From: Fuerstiella marisgermanici | Lineage (GTDB): Bacteria; Planctomycetota; Planctomycetia; Planctomycetales; Planctomycetaceae | NCBI RefSeq assembly: GCF_001983935.1 | Contig: NZ_CP017641.1 | Coordinates: 620,001-684,000, forward strand | DNA length: 64,000 bases | Reading direction: 5' to 3' | Shown here: piece by piece, positions 1 through 8,600 of the stretch | How positions within the stretch are numbered: position 1 is the first letter of the stretch | How the letters are laid out: every line of letters starts with the position of its first letter | Notes under the pieces: model-generated | The model's input: the letters and a program-made list of their open reading frames with translations, nothing else | What the model was told of the DNA's origin: nothing | The model's database searches: none | Translations under genes and position numbers: made by a program

Positions 1-2
1 CG

Positions 3-266
3 GACTGGGTGAAGACGTCAACGGGTTACGGCACCAGCGGAGCGACGATCGAAGACCTCACCTTGATGAGAAAACACGCGGCTGACCACGTGCAGGTGAA
101 AGCTGCCGGCGGCGTCCGGGAACTCGATAAGTTGCTGGAAGTGCGCGACATCGGCGTGTCACGGGTCGGAGCCAGTGCGACGAAAGTGATTCTGGACGAA
201 TGCCGCAAACGGCTGGAGCTGGAGCCAATTTTAGTGGCCGATGCGACCGAAATTTCGGGGTACTGA
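3..266 (+). CDS. deoC: Deoxyribose-phosphate aldolase, C-terminal part (5' end outside window)
   Basis: DeoC is a class I aldolase that cleaves 2-deoxyribose-5-phosphate to glyceraldehyde-3-phosphate and acetaldehyde in deoxynucleoside catabolism. The window opens inside the gene. The visible 87 residues contain both family lysines: the Schiff-base lysine in VKTSTGYG near the left edge and the second active-site lysine in VKAAGGVR. The following RVGASATK matches the phosphate-binding end of the TIM barrel. The reading frame is open to the left edge, so no start can be given. The PaaK-like gene begins 5 bases after the stop, which suggests co-transcription. The family call is secure. Confidence 0.93.
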   Translation, partial: DWVKTSTGYGTSGATIEDLTLMRKHAADHVQVKAAGGVRELDKLLEVRDIGVSRVGASATKVILDECRKRLELEPILVADATEISGY

Positions 267-271
267 TTAAC

Positions 272-1564
272 GTGGATCAAACTATTGAAGACGTGTGGCA
301 AAGTCGTGAGCTGATCGAGCAAATCCAGGCTCGGCGGCTGGCCGAAATGCTCGAAGCCATTATCCCTCGCAATCGGTTCTACACTTCCAAATTCGAAGCG
401 GCGGGTGTTGACGTGGCCAGTGTGAAAACGCTGGAAGACCTTCGCAAACTGCCGCTTACAACCAAGCAGGAACTCGTCGATTCTCAGACGCAGCAGCCGC
501 CGTATGGCGCGAATCTGTCGTACCCGTCGACGTCCTACACTCGGCTGCATCAAACGTCGGGCACCACCGGGCGTCCGATGAGATGGATGGATACGGCTGC
601 AAGCTGGGACTGGATCATGGAATGCTGGCGGCAGATTTATCTGCTGGCCGGTTTAACCAAACACGACCGGCTGTTCTTTCCGTTTTCATTTGGCCCGTTT
701 ATTGGTTTTTGGGCGGCGTTTGAAGGAGCGTCTCGGCTGGGCAACTTTGTCATCGCTGGCGGTGGGATGTCGACGGAAATTCGTCTGCACGCCATGATCG
801 AAAATGAAGCCACTGTTGTCTGTTGTACTCCGACCTACGCGCTTCGCATGGCGGAAGTCGCAGCTCAGGAAGGCATCGATCTAAAGGAATCCAGTGTCCG
901 CATGTTGATTGTCGCGGGCGAACCTGGTGGAGCCATCCCGGCCACTCGCACCCGCATCGAATCTGCCTGGGACGCTCGTGTCATTGATCACTGGGGCATG
1001 ACGGAAATTGCCTCTCTGGGAGTCGAAAGTGAAGATCGTCCCGGCGGTATGTATCTTCTGGAAACAGAAATGATTGCCGAGATCGTCGATCCGGAAACAC
1101 TCGAACCCGTCGCGCCGGGCGAAGTTGGTGAGCTGCTCATCACGAATCTTGGCCGCCTTGGCTCACCGCTGATACGCTACCGCACGCGAGATCTTGTGCA
1201 GGCCAGCACAGACGAAGATCCGTCCGGCCGCAAATTACAGTGGCTGGCGGGCGGGATTCTGGGGCGATCAGACGACATGGTGACCGTGCGCGGAAACAAT
1301 GTGTTTCCGTCCAGCGTTGAGGCCGTGTTGCGAGAGATCGACGCCGTGGCGGAATTCCGGATCGACGTGAAGACCGTGCGAGCCATGCATGAGCTGTGTA
1401 TTACGGTCGAACCAACAACGGAAGCGGAGGCTGAGGGACTGCAGAACGTAGTCAAAGCATCCCTGCGAAAACGGCTGGGATTTGCCTGCGAAGTAGCTCT
1501 TGCGGACCCCGGCGAACTTCCGCGATTTGAGCTTAAGGGGCGGCGGTTTCACAGGGAAACATAG
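272..1564 (+). CDS. PaaK-like AMP-forming acyl/aryl-CoA ligase
   Basis: This is a 430-residue member of the ANL superfamily, phenylacetate-CoA ligase branch, which activates a carboxylic acid with ATP and transfers it to CoA. Seen: the P-loop TSGTTGRP at about residue 95, the mid-protein HWGMTEIAS motif, YRTRDLV near residue 303 and the C-terminal-domain signature NNVFPSSVEAVL. Length fits PaaK (about 430-440). The GTG at 272 is chosen because upstream in-frame starts lie inside deoC and homologues begin near this point; its RBS is not obvious. The gene is 5 bases behind deoC and probably in the same transcript. The substrate cannot be read from sequence: PaaK-like paralogues accept phenylacetate, other aryl acids or unknown acids, and no paa genes are nearby. 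Confidence 0.87.
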   Translation: MDQTIEDVWQSRELIEQIQARRLAEMLEAIIPRNRFYTSKFEAAGVDVASVKTLEDLRKLPLTTKQELVDSQTQQPPYGANLSYPSTSYTRLHQTSGTTGRPMRWMDTAASWDWIMECWRQIYLLAGLTKHDRLFFPFSFGPFIGFWAAFEGASRLGNFVIAGGGMSTEIRLHAMIENEATVVCCTPTYALRMAEVAAQEGIDLKESSVRMLIVAGEPGGAIPATRTRIESAWDARVIDHWGMTEIASLGVESEDRPGGMYLLETEMIAEIVDPETLEPVAPGEVGELLITNLGRLGSPLIRYRTRDLVQASTDEDPSGRKLQWLAGGILGRSDDMVTVRGNNVFPSSVEAVLREIDAVAEFRIDVKTVRAMHELCITVEPTTEAEAEGLQNVVKASLRKRLGFACEVALADPGELPRFELKGRRFHRET

Positions 1565-1678
1565 CCGCGATTTTCGAACACTTCCGCCCGCCTGCGCGTT
1601 AAGATATTGCAGCGGTCTGCCTGTCAGTCCGTGCAGTCGATCGCGTTCTGCGTACCTAGTCTTCGGATCAATCCTGTT

Positions 1679-3484
1679 ATGCGCATTCTTCTCGCCCTCC
1701 TGATCAGTTGTTTTGCCTGCTCAACGGCCGATGCCGCTCTGCCGCCGGAAGTTCGCAGACAACTTACGGACCTCAACCGCGAACTCCGTCCGGTCCTCGG
1801 CATGCTTCGGCAAAACAAGGTGGACGAAGCTCAGGCCATTATTCAGAAGGTCGAAACCGAACTGGCTGGGCTGAACATTGCGGAAGACGAAAAAGATCGC
1901 AGCCTGTCATTGCTGCAATCTTCGATCGCCCGAGCCAAAGCCGCGATCCCTGTCAGCTTTGAACAGGAAGTGGCACCGATCCTGAAGGCGAACTGCCTGG
2001 GATGCCACGGGAATAATCAGCCGCGCGCGGACTTGAATATGACCACCTTCGCCAACATGAAGCGTGGCAGCAAGAGCGGCGTATTACTGCTGCCGCGTAA
2101 CCCAAACCGCAGCCTGATTATGGCTCGCATCATGACCGACAACGATCAGGCCCGAATGCCAAAGGGCGCCGCGAAACTGTCTGACGACGACATTTCCACC
2201 ATCGGCCGCTGGATCGCTGGCGGGGCCATATTCGATGGTGCGGACGAAAACGCGGCCATTGGTGAAGCGGCGAAACCGAAGAAGCCGCCGATCAAAGTGG
2301 TCATGGCGGATGGTAGTGAGACCGTATCTTTTAAAAACGACATTGCACCCTGGATTGTCAACGTTTGTTCGGGCTGCCACACCGGCCGGCGAGTTCGCGG
2401 CGGCTACAATCTTGCCACGTTCGAGAGCCTTCTGGAAGGGGGCGATACGGGCAGCACCATCGTGCCTGGTGCCCCGGACGGCAGCTACATCGTCGATCTC
2501 GTGTTGCGGCAGGACCCTTTGAAAATGCCCGCTGGCAATCAGGTGACGATCAAACGCTCGCAGGCCAAGGCTTTGGAGAAATGGATTAAGGAAGGTGCTC
2601 ACTTCGACGGCACTGACCCGAAAGCTCCAATCCGCAGTCTGGTGCCCACGGCCGCAGAACTGGAAGCGGCAATGCTGGCTGCGATGAGTGATTCTGAATT
2701 TGCGGATCGACGTAAGGAACAGGCTGAGACCAACTGGAAGCGGGTCGCTCCGCGTGAAGAGGCGACAGCGTCAACGACCGACGATCTCTACGTTTACGGC
2801 AATGTGCCGCAGAGTCGTCTTGACGAACTGGCCAGCTGGGGGCAGGAACAGGTTTCAGCACTCACAGAAAAGTACAAGCTGCCCGCCGGTGAAAAACCGT
2901 GGCGCGGGCGACTGATTGTGTTCGCCACGAAAGATCGTTTTGACTACGAAGAATTCAATACCGTGCTGTTGAATCGCAGTACCCCGCGCGGCGTGTCGGG
3001 ACATGCCGTGGTCAGCGAAAACTTCGCCGACGCCTACGTAGCGATGCACGACGTCGGTAACGCCGATAGCGCGGATGCACTAAATGCCAGGCAGCAGTTG
3101 AACTCGCTTTTGGCCCAGGCGTTTCTGGGGCGCAGCGGTGCCGATTTGCCGGATTGGTTGAGTCATGGGTTTGGGATTCTGGAATCTGGTGCCACGCCGA
3201 CGTCGCCGTTTATGCAGGCGCTGCCGAAGAAGGCCGCGGATGCCGTCAGCACTTTGAATTCGCCCGCCTCACTGTTCGACAACGGCACGTTCGGGCCAAG
3301 CGACGCGGGTTCGGTCGGGTATCTGTTGACGAAGTTTTTGGTCAGCCGAAGCGGCATGGCGAAACTGGGGCAATTCGTCACCGCGCTAAAAGCTTCTGGC
3401 AACGCAGCGCGGGCCATCCAGACAGCTTACGGCCAAAGCGCCGCCGACCTGGGCCGAGCCTTCCTGCAAAGCAGTGGGCGATAA
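1679..3484 (+). CDS. Exported dihaem planctomycete-type cytochrome c with degenerate peptidase-MA-like C-terminus
   Basis: This is a 601-residue exported protein. The ATG at 1679 is preferred over one 72 bases upstream because it directly begins a signal peptide ending near STADA. Two haem c attachment sites are visible: CLGCH at 106-110 and CSGCH at 230-234. Each is followed by a possible methionine ligand (ARMPKG, LKMPAG) and the tail typical of planctomycete cytochrome c domains. From about residue 400 the protein resembles a gluzincin (peptidase MA/DUF1570-like) domain with LPDWLSHGFG at about 490-499, but there is no HExxH and the usual glutamate of LPxWLxEG is histidine. A haem-binding, non-proteolytic periplasmic protein is inferred. 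Its partner and redox role are unknown. Downstream 3485-3693 shows nothing. Confidence 0.83.
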   Translation: MRILLALLISCFACSTADAALPPEVRRQLTDLNRELRPVLGMLRQNKVDEAQAIIQKVETELAGLNIAEDEKDRSLSLLQSSIARAKAAIPVSFEQEVAPILKANCLGCHGNNQPRADLNMTTFANMKRGSKSGVLLLPRNPNRSLIMARIMTDNDQARMPKGAAKLSDDDISTIGRWIAGGAIFDGADENAAIGEAAKPKKPPIKVVMADGSETVSFKNDIAPWIVNVCSGCHTGRRVRGGYNLATFESLLEGGDTGSTIVPGAPDGSYIVDLVLRQDPLKMPAGNQVTIKRSQAKALEKWIKEGAHFDGTDPKAPIRSLVPTAAELEAAMLAAMSDSEFADRRKEQAETNWKRVAPREEATASTTDDLYVYGNVPQSRLDELASWGQEQVSALTEKYKLPAGEKPWRGRLIVFATKDRFDYEEFNTVLLNRSTPRGVSGHAVVSENFADAYVAMHDVGNADSADALNARQQLNSLLAQAFLGRSGADLPDWLSHGFGILESGATPTSPFMQALPKKAADAVSTLNSPASLFDNGTFGPSDAGSVGYLLTKFLVSRSGMAKLGQFVTALKASGNAARAIQTAYGQSAADLGRAFLQSSGR

Positions 3485-3693
3485 TCCCGGCGTTTCTCTG
3501 GTGTTCGAATCTCAGGCCGCAACGTGCCAGCCACCAGTTTTCCTGGGGAATTCCCCCCTTAACGACCGGCTTGAGACTCACGAAATGCCTCACGGAGAAT
3601 TCACCCGCTGACTGCCGCCCTGACGCTGAAAGTGCTATCGTGTGGCCGCTCGCGATAGCGGTGCGACTTTGAATTGAACAAGCAGGAATCCTG

Positions 3694-4716
3694 ATGAGCG
3701 AAAAGGAAGAGAAACCCACGTCTGACCAGCCCCAGAAAGTCTGGGTCGGCTTCGACCTGGGCGGAACCAAGATGCTGGCCGTGGTCTTTGATGAAAAGCT
3801 CACGATCCTGGGCAAGAAGCGTCGCAGAACCCGTGAAAAAGGCAAAGACGGGGTTCACCCGGAACGGATTGTCGAAACAATCCGAATGGCTCTGAACGAC
3901 GCTGAGGTGGATGAGGCTGCGATTCAGGGAATTGGCTGTGGTTGCCCTGGCCCGCTGGATCTGAAAAAGGGCATCATTCTTGAAGCCCCCAATTTGGGCT
4001 GGAAGAATGTGCCGCTCAAGACACTGTTGGAGAAGGAATTCAAGTGTCCGGCGGAAATCTGCAACGACGTCGATGCGGGCGTGTTTGGTGAATACGCCAA
4101 CGGCGCCGGACGCAATGCTCGCTGCGTGCTTGGCGTCTTTCCCGGCACAGGAATCGGCGGCGGCTGCGTGTACGAAGGTAAAATTTTTCGAGGTTCGCGT
4201 GCTTCGTGTATGGAAGTCGGCTTTTTGCAAATGGCAACCGAAGGCCCTGCGGCAGGAGCTGGCCCGGTTGGCACGCTTGAGGCACTGGCCAGTCGCCTCG
4301 CGATTTCCGGCGAAGCAGCGAAAGCAGTCTACCGCGGCCTGGCACCAAACCTCGCTAAGGTGGTTGGAACGGACCTGTCCAAAATTCGCAGCGGAACGCT
4401 GGCCAAAGCAATTGAAGATGGCGACGAGGTCGTTGAACGCATCGTCCGGCGAGCCGCCGAACAGGTGGGCCGCGGCATCGGATCGCTTGCAAACATTTTG
4501 GCCCCGGACATCGTAATCATCGGTGGCGGGCTGGCAGAAGCGATGCCCAAATTGTACCTGTCAGAAGCCGAAAAAGGCGCGAAGCGAAACGTGTTGCCGT
4601 CGCTGAGAGACTGCTTCAAAATTAAGATCGCAGAACTCGGCGACTACTCCACCGTGATGGGCGCGGCCGCGTGGGTGCGTGAAGAACATCCGGACCCTGG
4701 CGACGAGAAAGGATGA
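3694..4716 (+). CDS. ROK-family sugar kinase (glucokinase-like) lacking the zinc motif
   Basis: A 340-residue ROK-family kinase that probably phosphorylates glucose or a related hexose with ATP in the cytoplasm. Seen: the phosphate-binding DLGGTK at residues 21-26, the catalytic-aspartate region CNDVDAGVFGEY, the second phosphate loop PGTGIGGG and a late IIGGGLA. An AGGA lies about 8 bases before the ATG. Most ROK proteins carry EVGH followed by CxCGxxGCxE, which bind a structural zinc. Here the equivalent stretch reads MEVGFLQM and then a glycine/alanine-rich segment with no cysteines, so the zinc site is absent. The protein is otherwise intact. Glucokinase is the likeliest role, but fructokinase or another ROK substrate cannot be excluded. 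Confidence 0.87.
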   Translation: MSEKEEKPTSDQPQKVWVGFDLGGTKMLAVVFDEKLTILGKKRRRTREKGKDGVHPERIVETIRMALNDAEVDEAAIQGIGCGCPGPLDLKKGIILEAPNLGWKNVPLKTLLEKEFKCPAEICNDVDAGVFGEYANGAGRNARCVLGVFPGTGIGGGCVYEGKIFRGSRASCMEVGFLQMATEGPAAGAGPVGTLEALASRLAISGEAAKAVYRGLAPNLAKVVGTDLSKIRSGTLAKAIEDGDEVVERIVRRAAEQVGRGIGSLANILAPDIVIIGGGLAEAMPKLYLSEAEKGAKRNVLPSLRDCFKIKIAELGDYSTVMGAAAWVREEHPDPGDEKG

Positions 4717-4822
4717 AGATTCGAAACACTCGCCGCCCGTCGCCTCAATGGCGAGGAGGCACTTAGCTCTGCAGCGCCGTTCGCAGGTCACCCATCGCAA
4801 CACCAAAGTCGATTTTTCCTCC

Positions 4823-6421
4823 ATGTCCGGAACAACTCACACCACGGAAACACAGGTCGACTCACGCCGAACATCCGGCCACGTTTATCCGATCGCAGTG
4901 ATCGAACTGGGCACATCCGCCATTCGCATGGCAATCGGGGAAACGGACGGCGTGTCCGGCGTGCGAATTCTGGAACAGCTGGTTCGTGGCGTGAGTCTCG
5001 GAAAAGACACCTTTACGAAGCGGGAAATCAAGCGAGACACGCTGAGTCAATGTGTTGCCGTTTTGAAAAGCTATCGTCGCAAGCTGGAAGAATACAACTG
5101 CACTGACGTTCGCCACATTCGCATCGTAGCAACCAGCGCTGTGCGCGAAGCGTCCAATCGGTTGTCTTTTTTGGATCGCATCTACACGTCAACTGGATTT
5201 GCCGTTGAACCGATCGACGATGCCGAAATAGCTCGGTTGACGTATCTCGGGATTCGGCCATTGCTGGAACGAGAACCCGAACTTCGCGACGCGATGACGC
5301 TACTGATGGAAGTCGGCGGCGGTAACACAGAAGTGCTGTTGCTGCGCGGCAAGAATATTCTGCATTCACAATCCTACCGCCTTGGTTCGCTGCGACTGCA
5401 GCAGATGATTAAGCAGTATCACGCCGCTCGTGACCAGGCCGTCAATATCATGAACGGTCAGATCGATCGCACGCTGGAACTGCTGAAAGACGTGGTGCCT
5501 CAACACGGTAACATCGAACTGCTGTCGCTGGGCAGTGACGTTCGTTTTGCCGCCAAGTCGCTGCAGCTTGAAATTCCGGACTCAGACATCGTGCGAGTGC
5601 CGCTATCGAAACTGCATCGATTTACGTCGTCCATTGCCAATATGAGTGCTGACCAGATCATGCGCAAGCACCATCTGGAGTTGTCGCAGGCGGAAACGCT
5701 GGTGCCCAGCCTTCTGGCGAACGTGCGTATGGGGCAAATGCTTGGAGCCGATCACCTGTTGGTCACCGGCTTCAATTTGCGAGACGCAATTCTGCAGGGG
5801 ATGGTGCAACAAACTGATTGGTCAGAAGATTTTCGTGATCAGATTTTTCGATCGGCTGAAGAACTGGCTCGCAAATTCCAGGTCGACCTCAACCACAGTC
5901 AGCACGTCGCGTCGCTGGCATGCCAGATTTTTCGAGCTCTGCGGTCTGAACACCAGTTGGATATTCGGTGCGAAACAATTCTGCATGTGGGCGCACTGCT
6001 GCATGAAGCAGGACTGTTCATTCGCACGTCCGGCTACCACAAACACAGTTATTATCTGATCAGCAACAGCGAGATCTTCGGGCTCAGTTCTGCCGACCAC
6101 AGACTAGCGGCGTTGGTGGCTCGCTATCACCGTCGAGCCGCTCCGAAACCAAGTCACGAAGTGTTTGCAGATCTGGATCGAGATAGCCGCGTGATTTTGT
6201 CTCGCCTGGCCGGAATTTTACGAGTGGCCATTGCACTCTCGCAGTCTCGCAGCCAGCGAATTCGTACGCTGGAATGTTCCGTCGAAAAGAACTGCCTCGT
6301 CATTCGACCACTTGGTCGCGCTGGCGATCTTTCGATGGAACAACTTGAACTGCGACAAAATGCCGGCCTGTTTCAGGATGTCTTCGGACTGGGCGTCCTG
6401 CTACGGGAAAGCGGCACCTGA
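4823..6421 (+). CDS. ppx: Ppx/GppA-family exopolyphosphatase with C-terminal HD-like domain
   Basis: A 532-residue Ppx/GppA phosphatase that releases phosphate from polyphosphate or from pppGpp. The N-terminal actin-like ATPase fold is recognised from IELGTSAIRMAIGE, the VATSAVREASN block and the glycine-rich MEVGGGNTEVLLL, which normally binds phosphate. The C-terminal third has the HD-like arrangement: LHVGALLHEAG, HKHSYYLI and a late RYHRR. The start is uncertain: ATG 4823 gives about 20 residues before the first beta strand, ATG 4748 adds 25, and neither has a clear RBS. The next gene, 69 bases downstream, is polyphosphate kinase, which supports a polyphosphate role over a purely (p)ppGpp role. 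Both activities occur in this family. Confidence 0.9.
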   Translation: MSGTTHTTETQVDSRRTSGHVYPIAVIELGTSAIRMAIGETDGVSGVRILEQLVRGVSLGKDTFTKREIKRDTLSQCVAVLKSYRRKLEEYNCTDVRHIRIVATSAVREASNRLSFLDRIYTSTGFAVEPIDDAEIARLTYLGIRPLLEREPELRDAMTLLMEVGGGNTEVLLLRGKNILHSQSYRLGSLRLQQMIKQYHAARDQAVNIMNGQIDRTLELLKDVVPQHGNIELLSLGSDVRFAAKSLQLEIPDSDIVRVPLSKLHRFTSSIANMSADQIMRKHHLELSQAETLVPSLLANVRMGQMLGADHLLVTGFNLRDAILQGMVQQTDWSEDFRDQIFRSAEELARKFQVDLNHSQHVASLACQIFRALRSEHQLDIRCETILHVGALLHEAGLFIRTSGYHKHSYYLISNSEIFGLSSADHRLAALVARYHRRAAPKPSHEVFADLDRDSRVILSRLAGILRVAIALSQSRSQRIRTLECSVEKNCLVIRPLGRAGDLSMEQLELRQNAGLFQDVFGLGVLLRESGT

Positions 6422-6490
6422 CAGCCGGATTCATGAAACTAAAAACTGACATCTCATATCCGCCCACATCCCCGTGGTAAATCGCTTCAA

Positions 6491-8590
6491 ATGAAAGTCA
6501 AACCCGAACTTTTTGTAAACCGTGAACTCAGCTGGTTGGAATTCAATCAGCGAGTCATGGATGAAGCGGCCGACACAACTGTGCCGCTGCTGGAGCGGCT
6601 TCGTTTTCTGGCGATTACCGCTTCCAATCTGGACGAATTCTTCATGGTGCGCGTCGGCAGCCTGCGAACCGCGATTCGTCGTGGCGACCCCGGCGTCGAT
6701 CCCAGCGGCCTGAATGCCAACGAACAGCTTCAGGCTGTGTCGGAACGCATTCACCGAATGGTTGAAGACATGTACCGGATTTATCTGGAACAGGTCGAAC
6801 CTGAACTCACGCGAATCGGCATCAAGCGGCGGCATGTGACCGAATTCACTCAACAGCAGTCGGACTTTGTTGAGCAACTCTTCGAAGAACAGATTTCGGC
6901 AATTCTGACGCCGATCGCAATCCACAATCCGGACAGCTTTCCTTTGCTGATGGGCCGAACGATAAACGTGGCCGTTCAGCTCGCACCGGCTGCAAATGAA
7001 GAAGCTTTTCGTTTTGCCGTCATTCCGTTCGGTCAGTCCGATCTGCGCTTTCTGACGTTGCCCAGCGATGGAACGCACGAATTTGTTCTTGGCGAAGATG
7101 TCATTGCGCTGCTGGTGCAACGTTTCTTTCCTGGTGAACAAATTGTTTCGACAGTCCCATTCCGCATCACTCGTAATGCTGACCTCAGCGTGCGTGAAGA
7201 AGACGGCACCGACCTGCTGGCCGAAATGGAAGACGTTCTGGAAGAACGCAAAGACAGCTTCTGCGTGAGACTGGAAATTTCAGATCAGGTCACCATGCCG
7301 ATGCTGACGTTTTTGAAGAAGCTGTTAAAGGTTCGCAGTCGAGACGTATACGTGCTGCCGGGACCGGCCGGGTTTGGCGACCTCATGCGGCTGGCTGATC
7401 TGCCGGGTGGTGAACAATACGTGTATCCACGGTGGAAGCCGCGTACACCAGTCGGCATCGATCCGGGGCAATCGATGTTTGAAGCGATCAGTCAGGGCGA
7501 TAAGTTGCTGTATCATCCTTACCAGTCGTTCGATCCCGTCATCCGTCTGATTGAAGAAGCAGCCGCCGATCCCGACGTGGTAGCAATTAAGCAGACTCTG
7601 TACCGCACCAGTCGCAACAGTCCGATCGTGGCCGCCTTAAAGCGAGCCGCCGAACACGGCAAGAACGTGACTGTGATTGTCGAACTGAAGGCTCGGTTCG
7701 ACGAAGCTCGCAACATTGAATGGGCCAAGCAACTGGAACTGGCCGGCGTTCAGGTCATCTACGGTGTGCGCGGCCTGAAGACTCATGCGAAAGCCTGCGT
7801 TGTCGTGCGTCGCGAGCCTCAGGGGTTTCGACGCTACTGCCACTTTGGAACCGGTAATTACAACGAAGCAACGGCCGGTCTGTACACCGACGTAAGCTAT
7901 TTTACGGCCAATGAAGAACTGGGGCAGGATGTGATTTCGTGGTTCAATGCGACCACCGGTTTTTCACAGTTGCAGCAGTTTCAGCAAATCGATTCCGCTC
8001 CAATAGGTCTGCGTGAACGATTGTTGGAACTGATCGAATTCGAAACCAGCCGAGCCCGCAACAACCTCGAAGCGGAAATCAACGCGAAGTTTAATTCCCT
8101 GGTCGACCCTGGAATCATCAAGGCTCTTTACACCGCATCGAAGGCGGGCGTGAAGATCCGGTTGAACGTACGAGGCATCTGTTGCCTGCGGCCTGGCGTG
8201 GCGGGGTTGAGCGAGAACATTGAAGTGATCAGTATCATCGACCGCTTTCTGGAACACGCCCGCGTCTTCCATTTCCTGCACGGCGGCGACGATCAGGTCC
8301 TGATTTCCAGTGCCGACATCATGCCACGAAATCTGGATCGTCGAGTCGAACTGCTGGTCCCGATTCTAGACGACGACTGCAAACAGATTGCCATTGAGCT
8401 TCTGGAAAATTGCATGCGAGACACCGTGAAAGCTCGCCGCATTCTCCCCGACGGAAGCTACGAAAAACCGTCGCCCGACCCGGACACAGCCTATCGCAGC
8501 CAACAGGAATCACAACGCCTTGCAATCGAAGCCGAAGAAAGCGCTTTCGAAGCCAAACGAAGAATGTTCGTTCCGCTGGAACCGAATTAG
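6491..8590 (+). CDS. ppk1: Polyphosphate kinase 1
   Basis: Ppk1 reversibly transfers the gamma-phosphate of ATP onto a growing polyphosphate chain. The 699-residue length fits the family. The N-terminal NRELSWLEFNQRV and SNLDEFFMVRVG blocks are canonical. Two phospholipase-D-like catalytic histidines are visible: H432 in LKTHAKAC and H589 in LEHARVFHF. These correspond closely to E. coli H435 and H592. CHFGTGNYN and ISSADIMPRNLDRRVE are also present. The gene follows ppx by 69 bases on the same strand, so synthesis and degradation of polyphosphate are encoded together. Nothing is missing; this is probably a fully active enzyme. Confidence 0.97.
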   Translation: MKVKPELFVNRELSWLEFNQRVMDEAADTTVPLLERLRFLAITASNLDEFFMVRVGSLRTAIRRGDPGVDPSGLNANEQLQAVSERIHRMVEDMYRIYLEQVEPELTRIGIKRRHVTEFTQQQSDFVEQLFEEQISAILTPIAIHNPDSFPLLMGRTINVAVQLAPAANEEAFRFAVIPFGQSDLRFLTLPSDGTHEFVLGEDVIALLVQRFFPGEQIVSTVPFRITRNADLSVREEDGTDLLAEMEDVLEERKDSFCVRLEISDQVTMPMLTFLKKLLKVRSRDVYVLPGPAGFGDLMRLADLPGGEQYVYPRWKPRTPVGIDPGQSMFEAISQGDKLLYHPYQSFDPVIRLIEEAAADPDVVAIKQTLYRTSRNSPIVAALKRAAEHGKNVTVIVELKARFDEARNIEWAKQLELAGVQVIYGVRGLKTHAKACVVVRREPQGFRRYCHFGTGNYNEATAGLYTDVSYFTANEELGQDVISWFNATTGFSQLQQFQQIDSAPIGLRERLLELIEFETSRARNNLEAEINAKFNSLVDPGIIKALYTASKAGVKIRLNVRGICCLRPGVAGLSENIEVISIIDRFLEHARVFHFLHGGDDQVLISSADIMPRNLDRRVELLVPILDDDCKQIAIELLENCMRDTVKARRILPDGSYEKPSPDPDTAYRSQQESQRLAIEAEESAFEAKRRMFVPLEPN

Positions 8591-8600
8591 CGATTTGCCC

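Noticed and set aside
3154-3672. 172-codon plus-strand frame overlapping the dihaem gene end
   Set aside because: Most of it lies inside the cytochrome gene in another frame, and the translation is rich in Arg, Trp and Pro without any family pattern.
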